This document shows positions 1 to 8,213 of a DNA stretch of 23,772 nucleotides, in pieces (positions within the stretch are counted from its first letter, which is position 1; each line of letters starts with the position of its first letter). The stretch comes from Chrysochromulina parva (lineage: Eukaryota > Haptophyta > Prymnesiales > Chrysochromulinaceae): positions 1 to 23,772 of the forward strand of contig PJAB01000560.1 in assembly GCA_002887195.1 (NCBI GenBank), given 5' to 3'. Under the pieces are notes generated by a model. That model had not been told where the DNA came from. It saw nothing but the letters and a program-made list of their open reading frames with translations, and made no database searches. The position numbers and the translations under genes were made by a program.

Positions 1-678
1 CACGTAGTACGTCACGATGTTCGTCGTGCCGCACCAGTTGTTCTCAGTTGTTTGACGCGTCGTGCAGCCCGCAAACGTGCGGGCGTTCAGGTTGCTCTCG
101 CCATAAAAGTCGCGGTTCCATCCGTACGCTGGGAAGTACGCGCTGCTGTTCGCAGCGCGGCAGCCGCTGCCCGACGAGCACGGGCAGCCCGTCGGGTGAC
201 GCATCCAGCACGAGCCGAAAGGCGATGTAGGTAACGTAACGACCGGCGGCGGCGGCGACGGCGACGGCGGAGGTGGGGATGGCGGCACAGGAGGCGGAGG
301 AAGTGGGGGCGGCGAGGGCGGTGGTGGCACCGAAGGAGGTGGTGACGGAGACGGGTACGGCACGTAGTACGTCACGATGTTCGTCGTGCCGCACCAGTTG
401 TTCTCAGATGTTTGGCGCGACGCGCAGCCCGCAAACGTGCGCGTGTTCAGGTTCAGGTTGCTCTCGCCGTAAAAGTCGCGGTTCCATCCGGCCACTGGGT
501 AGTACGCGCTGCTGTTCGCAGCGCGGCAGCCGCTGCCCGACGAGCACGGGCAGCCCGTCGGGTGACGCATCCAGCACGAGCCAAAAGGAGTGGTCGGCAG
601 CGACAGATTCCCGGGCGGCGGCGGAGGCGGAGACACCGTCACATTCAGTGCCGCAGGCGGAGGCGGAGGAGTGAACAT
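1..678 (-). CDS. Partial extracellular-matrix-type protein with duplicated Cys-rich modules and Pro-rich linker
   Basis: One minus-strand frame is open from position 1 to about 820, with its first ATG at 678; the 3' end lies beyond the window. It starts with a short Pro-rich stretch and then has two nearly identical ~77-79-residue modules (361-597 and 1-231). Each has six cysteines, an FGSCW start, a GCPCSSGSGC core and a conserved ENNWCGTTNIV end. A linker of mostly Pro, Ser and Val (about 235-360) joins them. Pro-rich spacers between Cys-rich modules are typical of algal cell-wall or matrix proteins (pherophorin-like layout), but I do not recognise the module itself. The ATG at 678 is not followed by a signal peptide, so the true start is probably in an upstream exon. 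The two copies differ by a two-codon indel (NLNLNTRTF versus NLNARTF), consistent with a recent in-frame duplication. Confidence 0.6.
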   Translation of the reverse strand, partial: MFTPPPPPAALNVTVSPPPPPPGNLSLPTTPFGSCWMRHPTGCPCSSGSGCRAANSSAYYPVAGWNRDFYGESNLNLNTRTFAGCASRQTSENNWCGTTNIVTYYVPYPSPSPPPSVPPPPSPPPLPPPPVPPSPPPPSPSPPPPVVTLPTSPFGSCWMRHPTGCPCSSGSGCRAANSSAYFPAYGWNRDFYGESNLNARTFAGCTTRQTTENNWCGTTNIVTYYV

Positions 679-857
679 AAGGCAGAATCTGGACGTTTTT
701 TGGGCGGCCTCACGTGCGTGCCGGATGCGCAATCTCGCCCAAATTTGGTCTTCGAAGTTGACGCAGAATGAAATCGTTGGAAATATGAGACGGTATCTTC
801 GACCTGACGTTACGAAACTACATAAGTGCAATTCAGCGCCAAGTTGTACCGGTAACA

Positions 858-2516
858 ATGGCACACACGTCTCGGGTTGCCGCAGTCCGACGTCTTCTGA
901 ATCGGGCGACTTCAATGTGTCTCAGCGATGCAACATTCATGTCTGAATTTTGCGTGTTGGCACAGTCCGACCCTGATGAGTTGCTGGCTGGTAGCTTGAA
1001 ATGTGCCAGCCTCGCTGTGGAGCAAGCCGAGCTCATTTATGGGCTGCTCCTGCGCCTGCCTTGGATGGTGCAGCACGGCAGCACCAGCGTGCCACACCTG
1101 TTGCACCTACTCCGAGGTATGCTCGACCAAGAGTTGCCCATTCCTCGGCAGCGTGCTCTCCTGCTTTTCATGGCTCGCCTGACTCAACAAATCGAGCACC
1201 CTTTGAACGACATTCAGGATGCGAGAGATGGCCAGCCCCTTGTGAGTCGCGATCTGCTCCTCTCAGTCGTCCTCGTGCCGCTGCTACGCCAGGATACCGC
1301 GCAAATCACGCGCGCCCAAAAAGGGAGTGTGGTCTTGGAGGCTGTACTTCAAGTGCTCAGCGGTCGCTCTGCGCAGCCGACAGCACAGCAACTCTCGACG
1401 TGCCTCAAGGAGCGACCTTTGGGCACAGCGGTCCTCAGTGCACTGCTCGGCGCGTTACTCGAGCTACTCGAGCTACGCTCGCAGCTCTCGGTTGAGACGG
1501 TGGATTTGCTCCTGAGGTGCTCGCACGCCAGCGTCCAGTTGCTGCTGCCTCGAGCGCGTGCAGCGACGCTCAGCGCTTCGTCATGGTTGCTCGTGGCGCA
1601 GCAACAGTGGAGTGCCCTTTCATGGCGCACGCAGCTGCACGTGTGGCCACTTGTCGATCGGATGCGCTCGATTGCTCCTCGTTGTCATTCAACTACGAGA
1701 GATCCGACCACTCCCGCGGAGAGCTCTGCAGAGGCGGAAGGTGCCTCAGGAGGTGCCTCAGCTCGTGCCAGCGCGGGCGAGCGGCTGGCAGCGTGGCTGC
1801 AGCACACATTGGGCCTTGCCAGTGTGGTCGAGGCGCTCGTTGCGCTCGTGATCGCCGCAGCCACGCCTGGGCTACCAGTGCGCCAAACACTGCTCGCCAT
1901 GCTCAGTGAAGAGCGCTTCAAATCGGCTGTCAGCGGGGATGACGTGGTGACCGCGCTGGCTGTGGGCCTGGCGCAAGGTAGCGCGGCCGAATGGCAACAT
2001 GCCATCACACAGCTCTTGCCAATTCTCTTGGCGCACAATCTGCTTCCGAGCTGGCCGTCGCCCACGACTGGGAAGACACCGTTACCGATGCCGTCTACGG
2101 AGGCAGACCGCCGCGTCGTGCGTGCGGCATACGGTCTACTGGTCGCCATGCGAGTGCAGCGGGCGGCCCACGCCGACCAGGGTGAGGCCCCTAACGTCGT
2201 ACAGCAGCAGCAGTTGTTGACGTTTTCTACCGGGTTTGCGAAGTGGCTGAGCACCGCTGCGCTGGAGGTCGCCGAGCCTTTGGCCATTGCGTATGTCCTC
2301 GGCATTGCCCTCCGCGCATCTGCCTTGGGACCAAATGCGACTGCCGAGCGCTTCTTGATGGTTCGGCTGCAAGTGCAGCACCGACTTCTCGAGCTCGTGA
2401 ACAGTGCCAGCACGCCCAACATGACGCCCATCGGCCACGTCGACGACCCGGACCGTGCAGACTTGAGCAAGGACATCGCACGTGTGGAGCAGCTCTTGCG
2501 AAGCTTGCCACAATAG
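858..2516 (+). CDS. Unrecognised large alpha-helical protein (HEAT/ARM-like look)
   Basis: A 552-residue ORF. The ATG sits in a good eukaryotic context (ACAATGG) and the gene is divergent from the matrix-protein gene, about 180 bp away. The protein is rich in Leu, Ala, Gln and Arg and consists of many amphipathic helices broken by short turns. A Ser/Ala/Gly-rich low-complexity segment lies at about residues 280-310. No signal peptide, membrane span or catalytic motif is visible. This composition suits a helical-repeat scaffold, such as a subunit of a nuclear or trafficking complex, but I could not assign a family. The coding call rests on ORF length and the absence of stops in a codon-biased frame. 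Long opposite-strand ORFs here are shadows of the GC-rich coding frame. Confidence 0.7.
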   Translation: MAHTSRVAAVRRLLNRATSMCLSDATFMSEFCVLAQSDPDELLAGSLKCASLAVEQAELIYGLLLRLPWMVQHGSTSVPHLLHLLRGMLDQELPIPRQRALLLFMARLTQQIEHPLNDIQDARDGQPLVSRDLLLSVVLVPLLRQDTAQITRAQKGSVVLEAVLQVLSGRSAQPTAQQLSTCLKERPLGTAVLSALLGALLELLELRSQLSVETVDLLLRCSHASVQLLLPRARAATLSASSWLLVAQQQWSALSWRTQLHVWPLVDRMRSIAPRCHSTTRDPTTPAESSAEAEGASGGASARASAGERLAAWLQHTLGLASVVEALVALVIAAATPGLPVRQTLLAMLSEERFKSAVSGDDVVTALAVGLAQGSAAEWQHAITQLLPILLAHNLLPSWPSPTTGKTPLPMPSTEADRRVVRAAYGLLVAMRVQRAAHADQGEAPNVVQQQQLLTFSTGFAKWLSTAALEVAEPLAIAYVLGIALRASALGPNATAERFLMVRLQVQHRLLELVNSASTPNMTPIGHVDDPDRADLSKDIARVEQLLRSLPQ

Positions 2517-3126
2517 ACAAGGCGCGACGGAAGGCGCGATGCAAGTCTGGATACCGTTTTCCCCGGTCCAGCACGTTGACTGTGGCTGCCTCGTTCCCGA
2601 ACGGAACGGACCTCGCCGTCGTCACCGCGACACCGCCCGGCCCTCGACGTCTGCCGCCCCCTCGTGCACCTCGACCGCGTGCCGGCACGCGTTTCGTGTA
2701 TTGGCATTATTTCGTTATCGATTTTCATATCATGCACGTCGGTATGGGTATCTTCCGGAGTTGCTTCTATCAAGTGCGACACAGATCGTAACTTCTCGGA
2801 AATATGTCGGGCGCCGGTTCCGGATCGTATCAAAGAATGCCAGACGCGCGGCGGTCTCGCCGCACGCCGGGAATGCAAATAGCGCGGGCAACGCGCGCAC
2901 GCGACATCACGAATTGCGTTGATGATTACCTTGTGCCGCGCCGCGCCGTATCGGGGCCGAAAGCCGCCCGCAGGACGAGGACCGCCCCGGGGCGGTAACG
3001 CGTTATACCGGGGGGGGGGGGGACGCACGTCTCGACCCTGAGGCGCCCGACGCAGCTGCCGACTCTGCGTCCGGCGGCGCCGAGATCTAGCTCAGTTCGA
3101 ATGCAGATATCGCCGAGGATACTTTG
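2517..3126. other. Intergenic region between convergent genes, with a G13 run
   Basis: This 610-bp stretch lies between two convergent 3' ends (the helical protein and the CASTOR-like gene), so it should hold both 3' UTRs and polyadenylation sites. I see no convincing gene. A homopolymer of 13 G lies at 3010-3022, a likely spot for sequencing-length error and a possible structured tract. Confidence 0.5.
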
Positions 3127-4125
3127 CTATCCAATTGCTTGCTGTTTCTTCACGCGAAAGCCGCTGCTCTGGAAAGCTTGCTCAGCCGCAGATAGGTCCG
3201 CTCGTCGGACGAGAGTAAAGTCGCTATAAAAGGTCGAGAGGTATAAAATGCTCAGATTGGCATCAGCGAGCACCTTGGCCTGGCTCGCGATGACACCCGT
3301 CTCCTCGAGCGGCGTGCCCGACTCGTCGCCGACGCGGATGGGCACCCACCCTGTGGTATCGTGTCGCAGACCGATTGCACTGCGAGAATAGTCCGCCCAC
3401 CAGGCCGCCTCGCCCACGATCAGGCTGATCTCATCAGCTGTCTCTGTTAGGCTCGTGATGGCCTGCGGCGCGTCATCCGAATGCGGCATGAAGAGCAGAC
3501 GCAGCAGCGCTCCCGTGTGTCGTTGGCGATGTGACTTCTCCAGGCGGACGACGTGCACCGAGGCGCGGTCCATGACCGTTAGCGGGTAGTTGTGCCTAAC
3601 GCGGCTCTCTCCGCGTGTCAAGGAAGGTAGATCCTCTAAGTTGATCGCACCGTTGCCGGCAGCGGTGGGCATGGTCGCTGGCGCATCAGCAGCTCCGTTC
3701 GCGGAGTGGCTATGCAAGCACTCGAGCGCCTCATCCAATCGGTCGATCGGAATCAGGCAATAGTCTGTCGAGAATGTGGATTGGTACAGCACTGGGATGC
3801 CTTGTTGTGCCAGGGGCTCAGTCAGACGCTCCACAACGCCGACGGTCTCAAAACCGGCAGAACCTTCGGCGACGCGGACGACTGCCCACTCGACGTCGTC
3901 CTGCACAAGCGCCGGTACGCTCGCCTGAATTGATGCGAGTGTACTCGGCTCGTCCACAATGGTTATTGTCTGGCCACCGACGATGGAGATGGATCGGTAG
4001 CCCTTTTCACCAGAGAAGAGAGAAAGCTCGAGCAAGTGGTAGAGCGCCTGCGTCAGGGCCGAGGTCGGCAGGCTCGCGAGCGAAACTCTGACGTCGGGAA
4101 GGGGCTCGACGGTCGGCACATTCAT
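3127..4125 (-). CDS. CASTOR/GATSL-type ACT-domain protein, candidate cytosolic arginine sensor
   Basis: From the ATG at 4125 this gives 332 residues, almost the length of human CASTOR1 (329). CASTOR proteins bind arginine through ACT domains and regulate GATOR2/mTORC1. The protein has two homologous halves. In the first, residues 93-128 include ETVGVVERL and VLYQSTFSTDY; in the second, 274-307 include EETGVIASQ and ILYLSTFYSDF. This internal repeat of ACT pairs is the CASTOR layout. Ser116, Glu275 and Asp302 fall where human CASTOR1 has the arginine-contacting Ser111, Glu277 and Asp304, by eye alignment. An Ala/Gly/Asn-rich linker (about 140-160) separates the halves. The frame stays open upstream to 4419, but that extension is Arg/Ala low complexity over a CG repeat, so 4125 is the better start. 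The gene lies 238 bp downstream of the U-box-like gene on the same strand. Confidence 0.8.
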   Translation of the reverse strand: MNVPTVEPLPDVRVSLASLPTSALTQALYHLLELSLFSGEKGYRSISIVGGQTITIVDEPSTLASIQASVPALVQDDVEWAVVRVAEGSAGFETVGVVERLTEPLAQQGIPVLYQSTFSTDYCLIPIDRLDEALECLHSHSANGAADAPATMPTAAGNGAINLEDLPSLTRGESRVRHNYPLTVMDRASVHVVRLEKSHRQRHTGALLRLLFMPHSDDAPQAITSLTETADEISLIVGEAAWWADYSRSAIGLRHDTTGWVPIRVGDESGTPLEETGVIASQAKVLADANLSILYLSTFYSDFTLVRRADLSAAEQAFQSSGFRVKKQQAIG

Positions 4126-4159
4126 CGTCACACACGCGGCCGACGTGAAATGATTTTTT

Positions 4160-4196
4160 GTTCGCGCGCGCGCGCGCGCCCGCGGGTGCGCGCAAA
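4160..4196. repeat. CG-dinucleotide repeat in the CASTOR-like gene's 5' region
   Basis: Alternating C and G, with a few interruptions, just upstream of the CASTOR-like start. It can adopt Z-DNA and lies in the likely promoter or 5' UTR. Confidence 0.6.
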
Positions 4197-4363
4197 ATTG
4201 CGAAAAGTAGGCGACAGCAGTGCTCGCTTCTGCGCAGACTTGTGACTTCTGCGCCTCTCCCTGTACCCTTTCCACTGCCCCTTTCTCGAGACTCGTTGCC
4301 TGATTTTGTCGCCCCCGCCACTCGTGCGCCGTCTCCGCTGCTCCTCCTGCGTGCGTGGACCTC

Positions 4364-5479
4364 TCAAATCTTTGGACCCCCACCCGCCCAGCCCCTGCCT
4401 GCGGCGGCGCGGCCCCCAAACGTGGCTACTCCAGGCCCGTGGTTTCTCCCCACCGCCTGTGGCTGCGGCTGCTGCCCGAGCAGCGGCTGCGAACGATCGA
4501 AGGCCTCAAAGACCTTGGCAAGCTCCTCGCGCTTCGCCTGGTCGGGCAGGAGCAGCACGAGCTCAGGGAAGACGCGGCGCGTCGTCGCGTCGCCAAAAAG
4601 CGTCTGGAACTGCTTAAAGTAGGCGAACGAGGTCACCTCGCCGCGCTGGAAGCGGCCCGAGAGGGCGCGGAAATCGGCCACTGCCTCAGGCAGCCCCTGC
4701 TGCAGCGCTGCCTGCGCGAGCGCGCCCATCATGACCTTGTTGCGCGCGATCAGCTCGTCCCTATCTCGAGGGATGGTCGTCGCCGTCGAGGCACGCGCGA
4801 CGGCCACGACGCCGCCCAGAGTCGGAAAGTCCTCGGGGACCGCCTCGTAGCTTCTGGGCGTGGCATGTGCAGCCACCACGCTGGCTGCCATACTCGGCAC
4901 CGGCGCGGGCGGCTGAGCTGCCGTGGCGACGCGCGCCCATCCAGTGGCCGAAGGCAGCGGCGCCAGCGGTCTCCCGCTTCCGCCGCTGCCGCTGCCGCCA
5001 AGGGTGGGGAACGCGTCAAGTGTCGGTGGCGGCGGCGGTGCTCTGGCAGCTATGAGTGCAGGGGCGGCTGGAGCAGCCGCCGATGCATCGGTGGTGCCCG
5101 GCCGGTGGAGCAATGCAGAGGCAGCGGACGAATGCGCCCAACGGCTGAGTAGGCTCGGGCTCGCGCCTGGGAACGCTGTGCTGCCTGAGAGCGCGGGAAA
5201 TTCGTCCGGGCGCGCCGCGGCGGTGTGCGCGGCCGAAGGTGCGGTACGCACGGCGGCACCGGCGCTCCACGTCGCCTGTAGCGGCGCGGCACCTGTGGCT
5301 GCGCCGGCCGTGGCCGAGAGCGAAGGGAAGTCGACCGTCGACTCGAGTGAAGCCCCGCCCAAGACGATGGTCTCTTCGAAAGAGGCCTCGAGGCCCGCCG
5401 CGTCGCCATCCGAATACTCTGCAGACTCCGCCGCGGAAGCGGCCACCGGCCGGCCGCCGCGCCGCTCGCCACCACGTCG

Positions 5480-5538
<59 letters not shown>

Positions 5539-6358
5539 GCTCCCGTGAGCGCGAGCTCTGGTACAGGTTGTTGAGCAGGGTGGCAGCCGCCTCCTGCGCG
5601 AGGCGCACCTGGTTCTCCGGCGAGCGGTCCTTCTTGTACTCCTCCTGATGATCGAAGGCGTAGAGGACGCCCGCATTGCCCAGCCGGTGCTCGCGCAAGT
5701 AGGCGTCGAGTCGCTTGCACTCGTCGCGCGTGAGCTCGCGCCGCGAGATCGGATGCATGAACGAGCCGGTCGAGACGAGGTAGTTGGCTAGCACGCGGCC
5801 GTCAAAGTATGTGGCGTGCGACTCGTCAGTGCCGAGGTCGAAGGGTGGGAATCGAAGCGATGCGAGTGGTTCGAGCGAGATCGGGTCTGACTCGGTCAGT
5901 CGTCGCCACCAGCCCGCCTTACCCTTGTCCAGCCCGGCCAGCGACTCTGAATCGGGCACGGTGTTGTCTAACTTGCTGGAAAGGGTCTGCTCGCCGGCGG
6001 CAGCGGCCGCTGCTTCGTTCCAGCGCCGCTCCGCCTCTTCAACACTACCGCCGCGCCCACGACCGCGGCCACGGCCTCGGCCACGGCCACTTGGTTCCTC
6101 GGCCGGCACGGCATCTGCAGCTGCCCCACCGCCCTCGGAATCGGCTGGCACAACCGACGCGCCGCCGCGACCCTTGCCAAACCCTTTTCCCTTGCCCTTG
6201 CCAACATGTGGTTCCTCGGCTGGCACGGCGTCTGCAGTCGTCCCGTCGCCCTCGGCATCGGCTGGAACACCCACCGCACTGGCGCGACCCTTGCCGAACC
6301 CTTTGCCAATGCCCTTGCCCTTGCCCTTGCCCTTTCCCTTGCTCGGCTCGTCAGCCAT
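4364..6358 (-). CDS. U-box-like protein with ZNF598/Hel2-like C-terminal half
   Basis: From the ATG at 6358 this gives 664 residues; the frame opens one codon earlier, at a TTG. Residues 1-104 are GK- and RG-rich, with two ~38-residue repeats ending in DAVPAEEP. Residues ~151-236 hold a U-box-like segment (DPISLEPLASLRFPPFDL, YFDGRVLANYLV, HPISRRELTRDEC) with no zinc-ligand cysteine pattern. A poly-Gly tract follows at about 275-292. The C-terminal half carries four spaced FP-x-L motifs (DFPSL, EFPAL, AFPTL, DFPTL) and a helical block near 575-640 (FKQFQTLFG, FPELVLLLPD). Both features resemble the tail of ZNF598/Hel2, the E3 ligase that marks collided ribosomes. I infer a cytoplasmic RNA- or ribosome-linked ubiquitin ligase candidate. 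The catalytic role is unproven and the family match is from memory of the motifs. Confidence 0.7.
5486..5538. repeat. GCC/GGC trinucleotide repeat encoding poly-Gly
   Basis: About 17 uninterrupted CCG units on the plus strand, read as poly-glycine in the minus-strand U-box-like gene. It is in frame and length-variable by nature, so the exact glycine count is uncertain. Confidence 0.85.
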
Positions 6359-6703
6359 CAATCTGCTTCTTGCGCGCTCTGCGCTCTATTACGAGTAGGA
6401 ATCCTACTTTCGTCCTTTTCTGGCCTCACTCGTAACAATCCCCACAGCGCGGGTCGGGGCGAGCTGTAGATGCATCACGCGACGCGAGGGTGCCCCTTGA
6501 TGAGGGATGTAAATGCGCTTGGGAAGTGTGGGAAGTAAGGGGAAACGAATTTACCGTCATCTTTGTTTGCACATTTCGGGGCCTCGTGCGCTGTGAGAGT
6601 CGGTGTGAATGTAACATGTAGCACGACAGACACGACAACAGGTGTGTGCTTTTCTGGGTGTGAATGTTGTTGAAAGCGGCGGGGAGTTTAGTCACTTTTT
6701 GTC
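6359..6703. promoter_or_regulatory. Shared divergent promoter region
   Basis: 345 bp separate the divergent starts of the U-box-like gene (6358, minus) and the CstF-64 gene (6704, plus), so this must hold both promoters and 5' UTRs. It is clearly less GC-rich than the flanking coding DNA. No TATA box at a convincing position and no ORF of note was seen. Confidence 0.45.
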
Positions 6704-7243
6704 ATGGAGGGCCGAACTGTTTTCGTGGGCAACATCGCCTTCGACGTCTCCGAGGATGAGCTGCGTTCGCTCCTGAGCACGTGTGACCAGATCCACTCGA
6801 TCCGTCTCGTCACCGACCGCGACAGTGGAAAGCGCAAGGGCTTTGGTTTCGTTGAGTTCAACACTTCCGCAGGCGCGGCGATGGCGGTTCGCAACTTCAA
6901 TGACTTCGAGGTCCGCGGCCGGTCGATGCGCGTGAGCCTGGCAGAACAGGACACGCGCACTTCCGAACCCGCGCCCAGCCGCAAGCGTAAGGTGGGCGGC
7001 GGCACGCCCGCCGTGCCGATGCTGCCGCCGTCGCTGGACGGAGCACAGATCATGAAGCTCTCGGATGCGCAGCTTTGGGAAATCGTGAGCCAGATGAAAG
7101 GCGTCATTGAGCAAGATGCCGAGCAGGCGTTCAGCATGCTCGTTGCCAGCCCGGCCGTAGGCCTCGCCATTCTCAAGGCGCAGTACCGCCTCGGGATGGT
7201 GACGGCGGAGTCCATCAACAAACTGATGGCGGCAGCTGCCGCC

Positions 7244-7274
<31 letters not shown>

Positions 7275-7504
7275 TGCCGCCGCCGCCGCCGATTATTGCG
7301 CCACCGCCGCCGCCGCCGCCTCTGCAGCAGCAGCCGACGATGGCGGCACCGCATGCCGTTCGATCACAGCAGGAGCAGCAGCACGCGCATGAGCAGCAGG
7401 CGCTGATCGCCCAGCTGATGCAGCTCACACCTGAACAAGTCGAGGGCTTGCCAGCGGAGCAGCGAGCACAAGTCGAGGCTTTGCGGCGCTCACTGGGAGC
7501 GTGA
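6704..7504 (+). CDS. CSTF2: Cleavage stimulation factor 64 kDa subunit (CstF-64 / RNA15 family)
   Basis: 266 residues. CstF-64 binds the U/GU-rich element downstream of poly(A) sites and stimulates pre-mRNA 3' cleavage in the nucleus. An RRM fills residues ~5-80, with RNP2 (VFVGNI, 6-11) and RNP1 (KGFGFVEF, 45-52). A basic stretch (SRKRKV, 92-97) may be a nuclear signal. The hinge that binds CstF-77 and symplekin is clear at ~116-170 (DAQLWEIVSQMKGVIEQDAE onward). Two poly-Pro tracts (181-206) and a Gln/His-rich segment lead to the conserved C-terminal helices (LIAQLMQLTPEQVEGLP, ~234-265). It is much shorter than the vertebrate protein (~577) because the long Pro/Gly-rich region and MEARA repeats are missing, but every core domain is present in one exon. 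The C-terminal domain excludes a generic RRM protein. Confidence 0.93.
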
Positions 7505-8085
7505 CATGAAATCAATGTGCACCGCGATTTTCAAGAGTCCGCAGCTCATGTTGGTGCAGGTCGCGTGACGCGTGGTGCCGATAGTTACCGGGGCAACGTG
7601 GAGTATTACATTGTGACGAAGTTGCATAGATGCTTTTTCTTGAATATTATTCGTTCGGGCAAGAATTATTAACAAGAATTTACGCTGAACCGACGGAACC
7701 GATCGGACGTTGCATCAATCGGCTCGCGCGCGAATTCGATCCCGCTTCCCGCATCCCGGTAGGCTCGCACGCGACCAAGTGCACGACCGTCCATCCTCGA
7801 CCGCGCTTCGGACCGCACTGGGGATCCCGGCGATCGACTCTACAATCAGCATGCTAAATGAATCATGGCCGATGCCTGCTCTTCGCGTTGAATCGTCTCT
7901 GACGGTCCTCCACCGTCCACCATCCTTCTGACTTTCCTGTCAGGCTGCTCTGAGGGTCCTGAGCGCGCTCCTCTCGCTCCCAGGTCTCACCGACCAGCGC
8001 TGCAGTAACTGCTCTCGCTCTCTCTGTCTCCGTCTCTGTGTGGGCCTCTCTTCGGTGTACGGGGGTCCTTGCCGCGCCTCGCCCA

Positions 8086-8136
<51 letters not shown>

Positions 8137-8213
8137 GGTGCGGCAGGCGAACGGTGCGGCAGGCCGGTGCACCCGGCCTGGCTGTCCACCTGAAGGAGAT
8201 GCCTCTCTCTCTC
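7505..8213. other. Intergenic region between convergent 3' ends
   Basis: 709 bp between the stops of the CstF-64 gene (plus) and the HAD gene (minus). The first ~200 bp are comparatively AT-rich and are probably the CstF-64 3' UTR. The rest is simple-sequence rich: pyrimidine tracts near 8006-8050, the ACGC microsatellite, and a TC run ending at the HAD stop. I see no supported gene. Confidence 0.5.
8085..8136. repeat. (ACGC)n microsatellite
   Basis: Thirteen uninterrupted ACGC units, followed by two copies of GGTGCGGCAGGC (8137-8148 and 8153-8164). ORFs crossing it translate to periodic Ala/Arg/Thr/His or Cys/Val/Arg and are artefacts. Confidence 0.95.

Noticed and set aside
2227..2998. Several 60-180-codon ORFs around the end of the helical protein gene and downstream
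   Set aside because: Their composition is Arg/Ala/Pro-heavy and they overlap each other in many frames with no motif or good start context.
1685..3028. 447-codon minus-strand ORF opposite the helical protein gene
   Set aside because: It is Arg/Ser/Ala-rich, antisense to a better coding frame, and ends in the G13 run. It is a GC-driven shadow.
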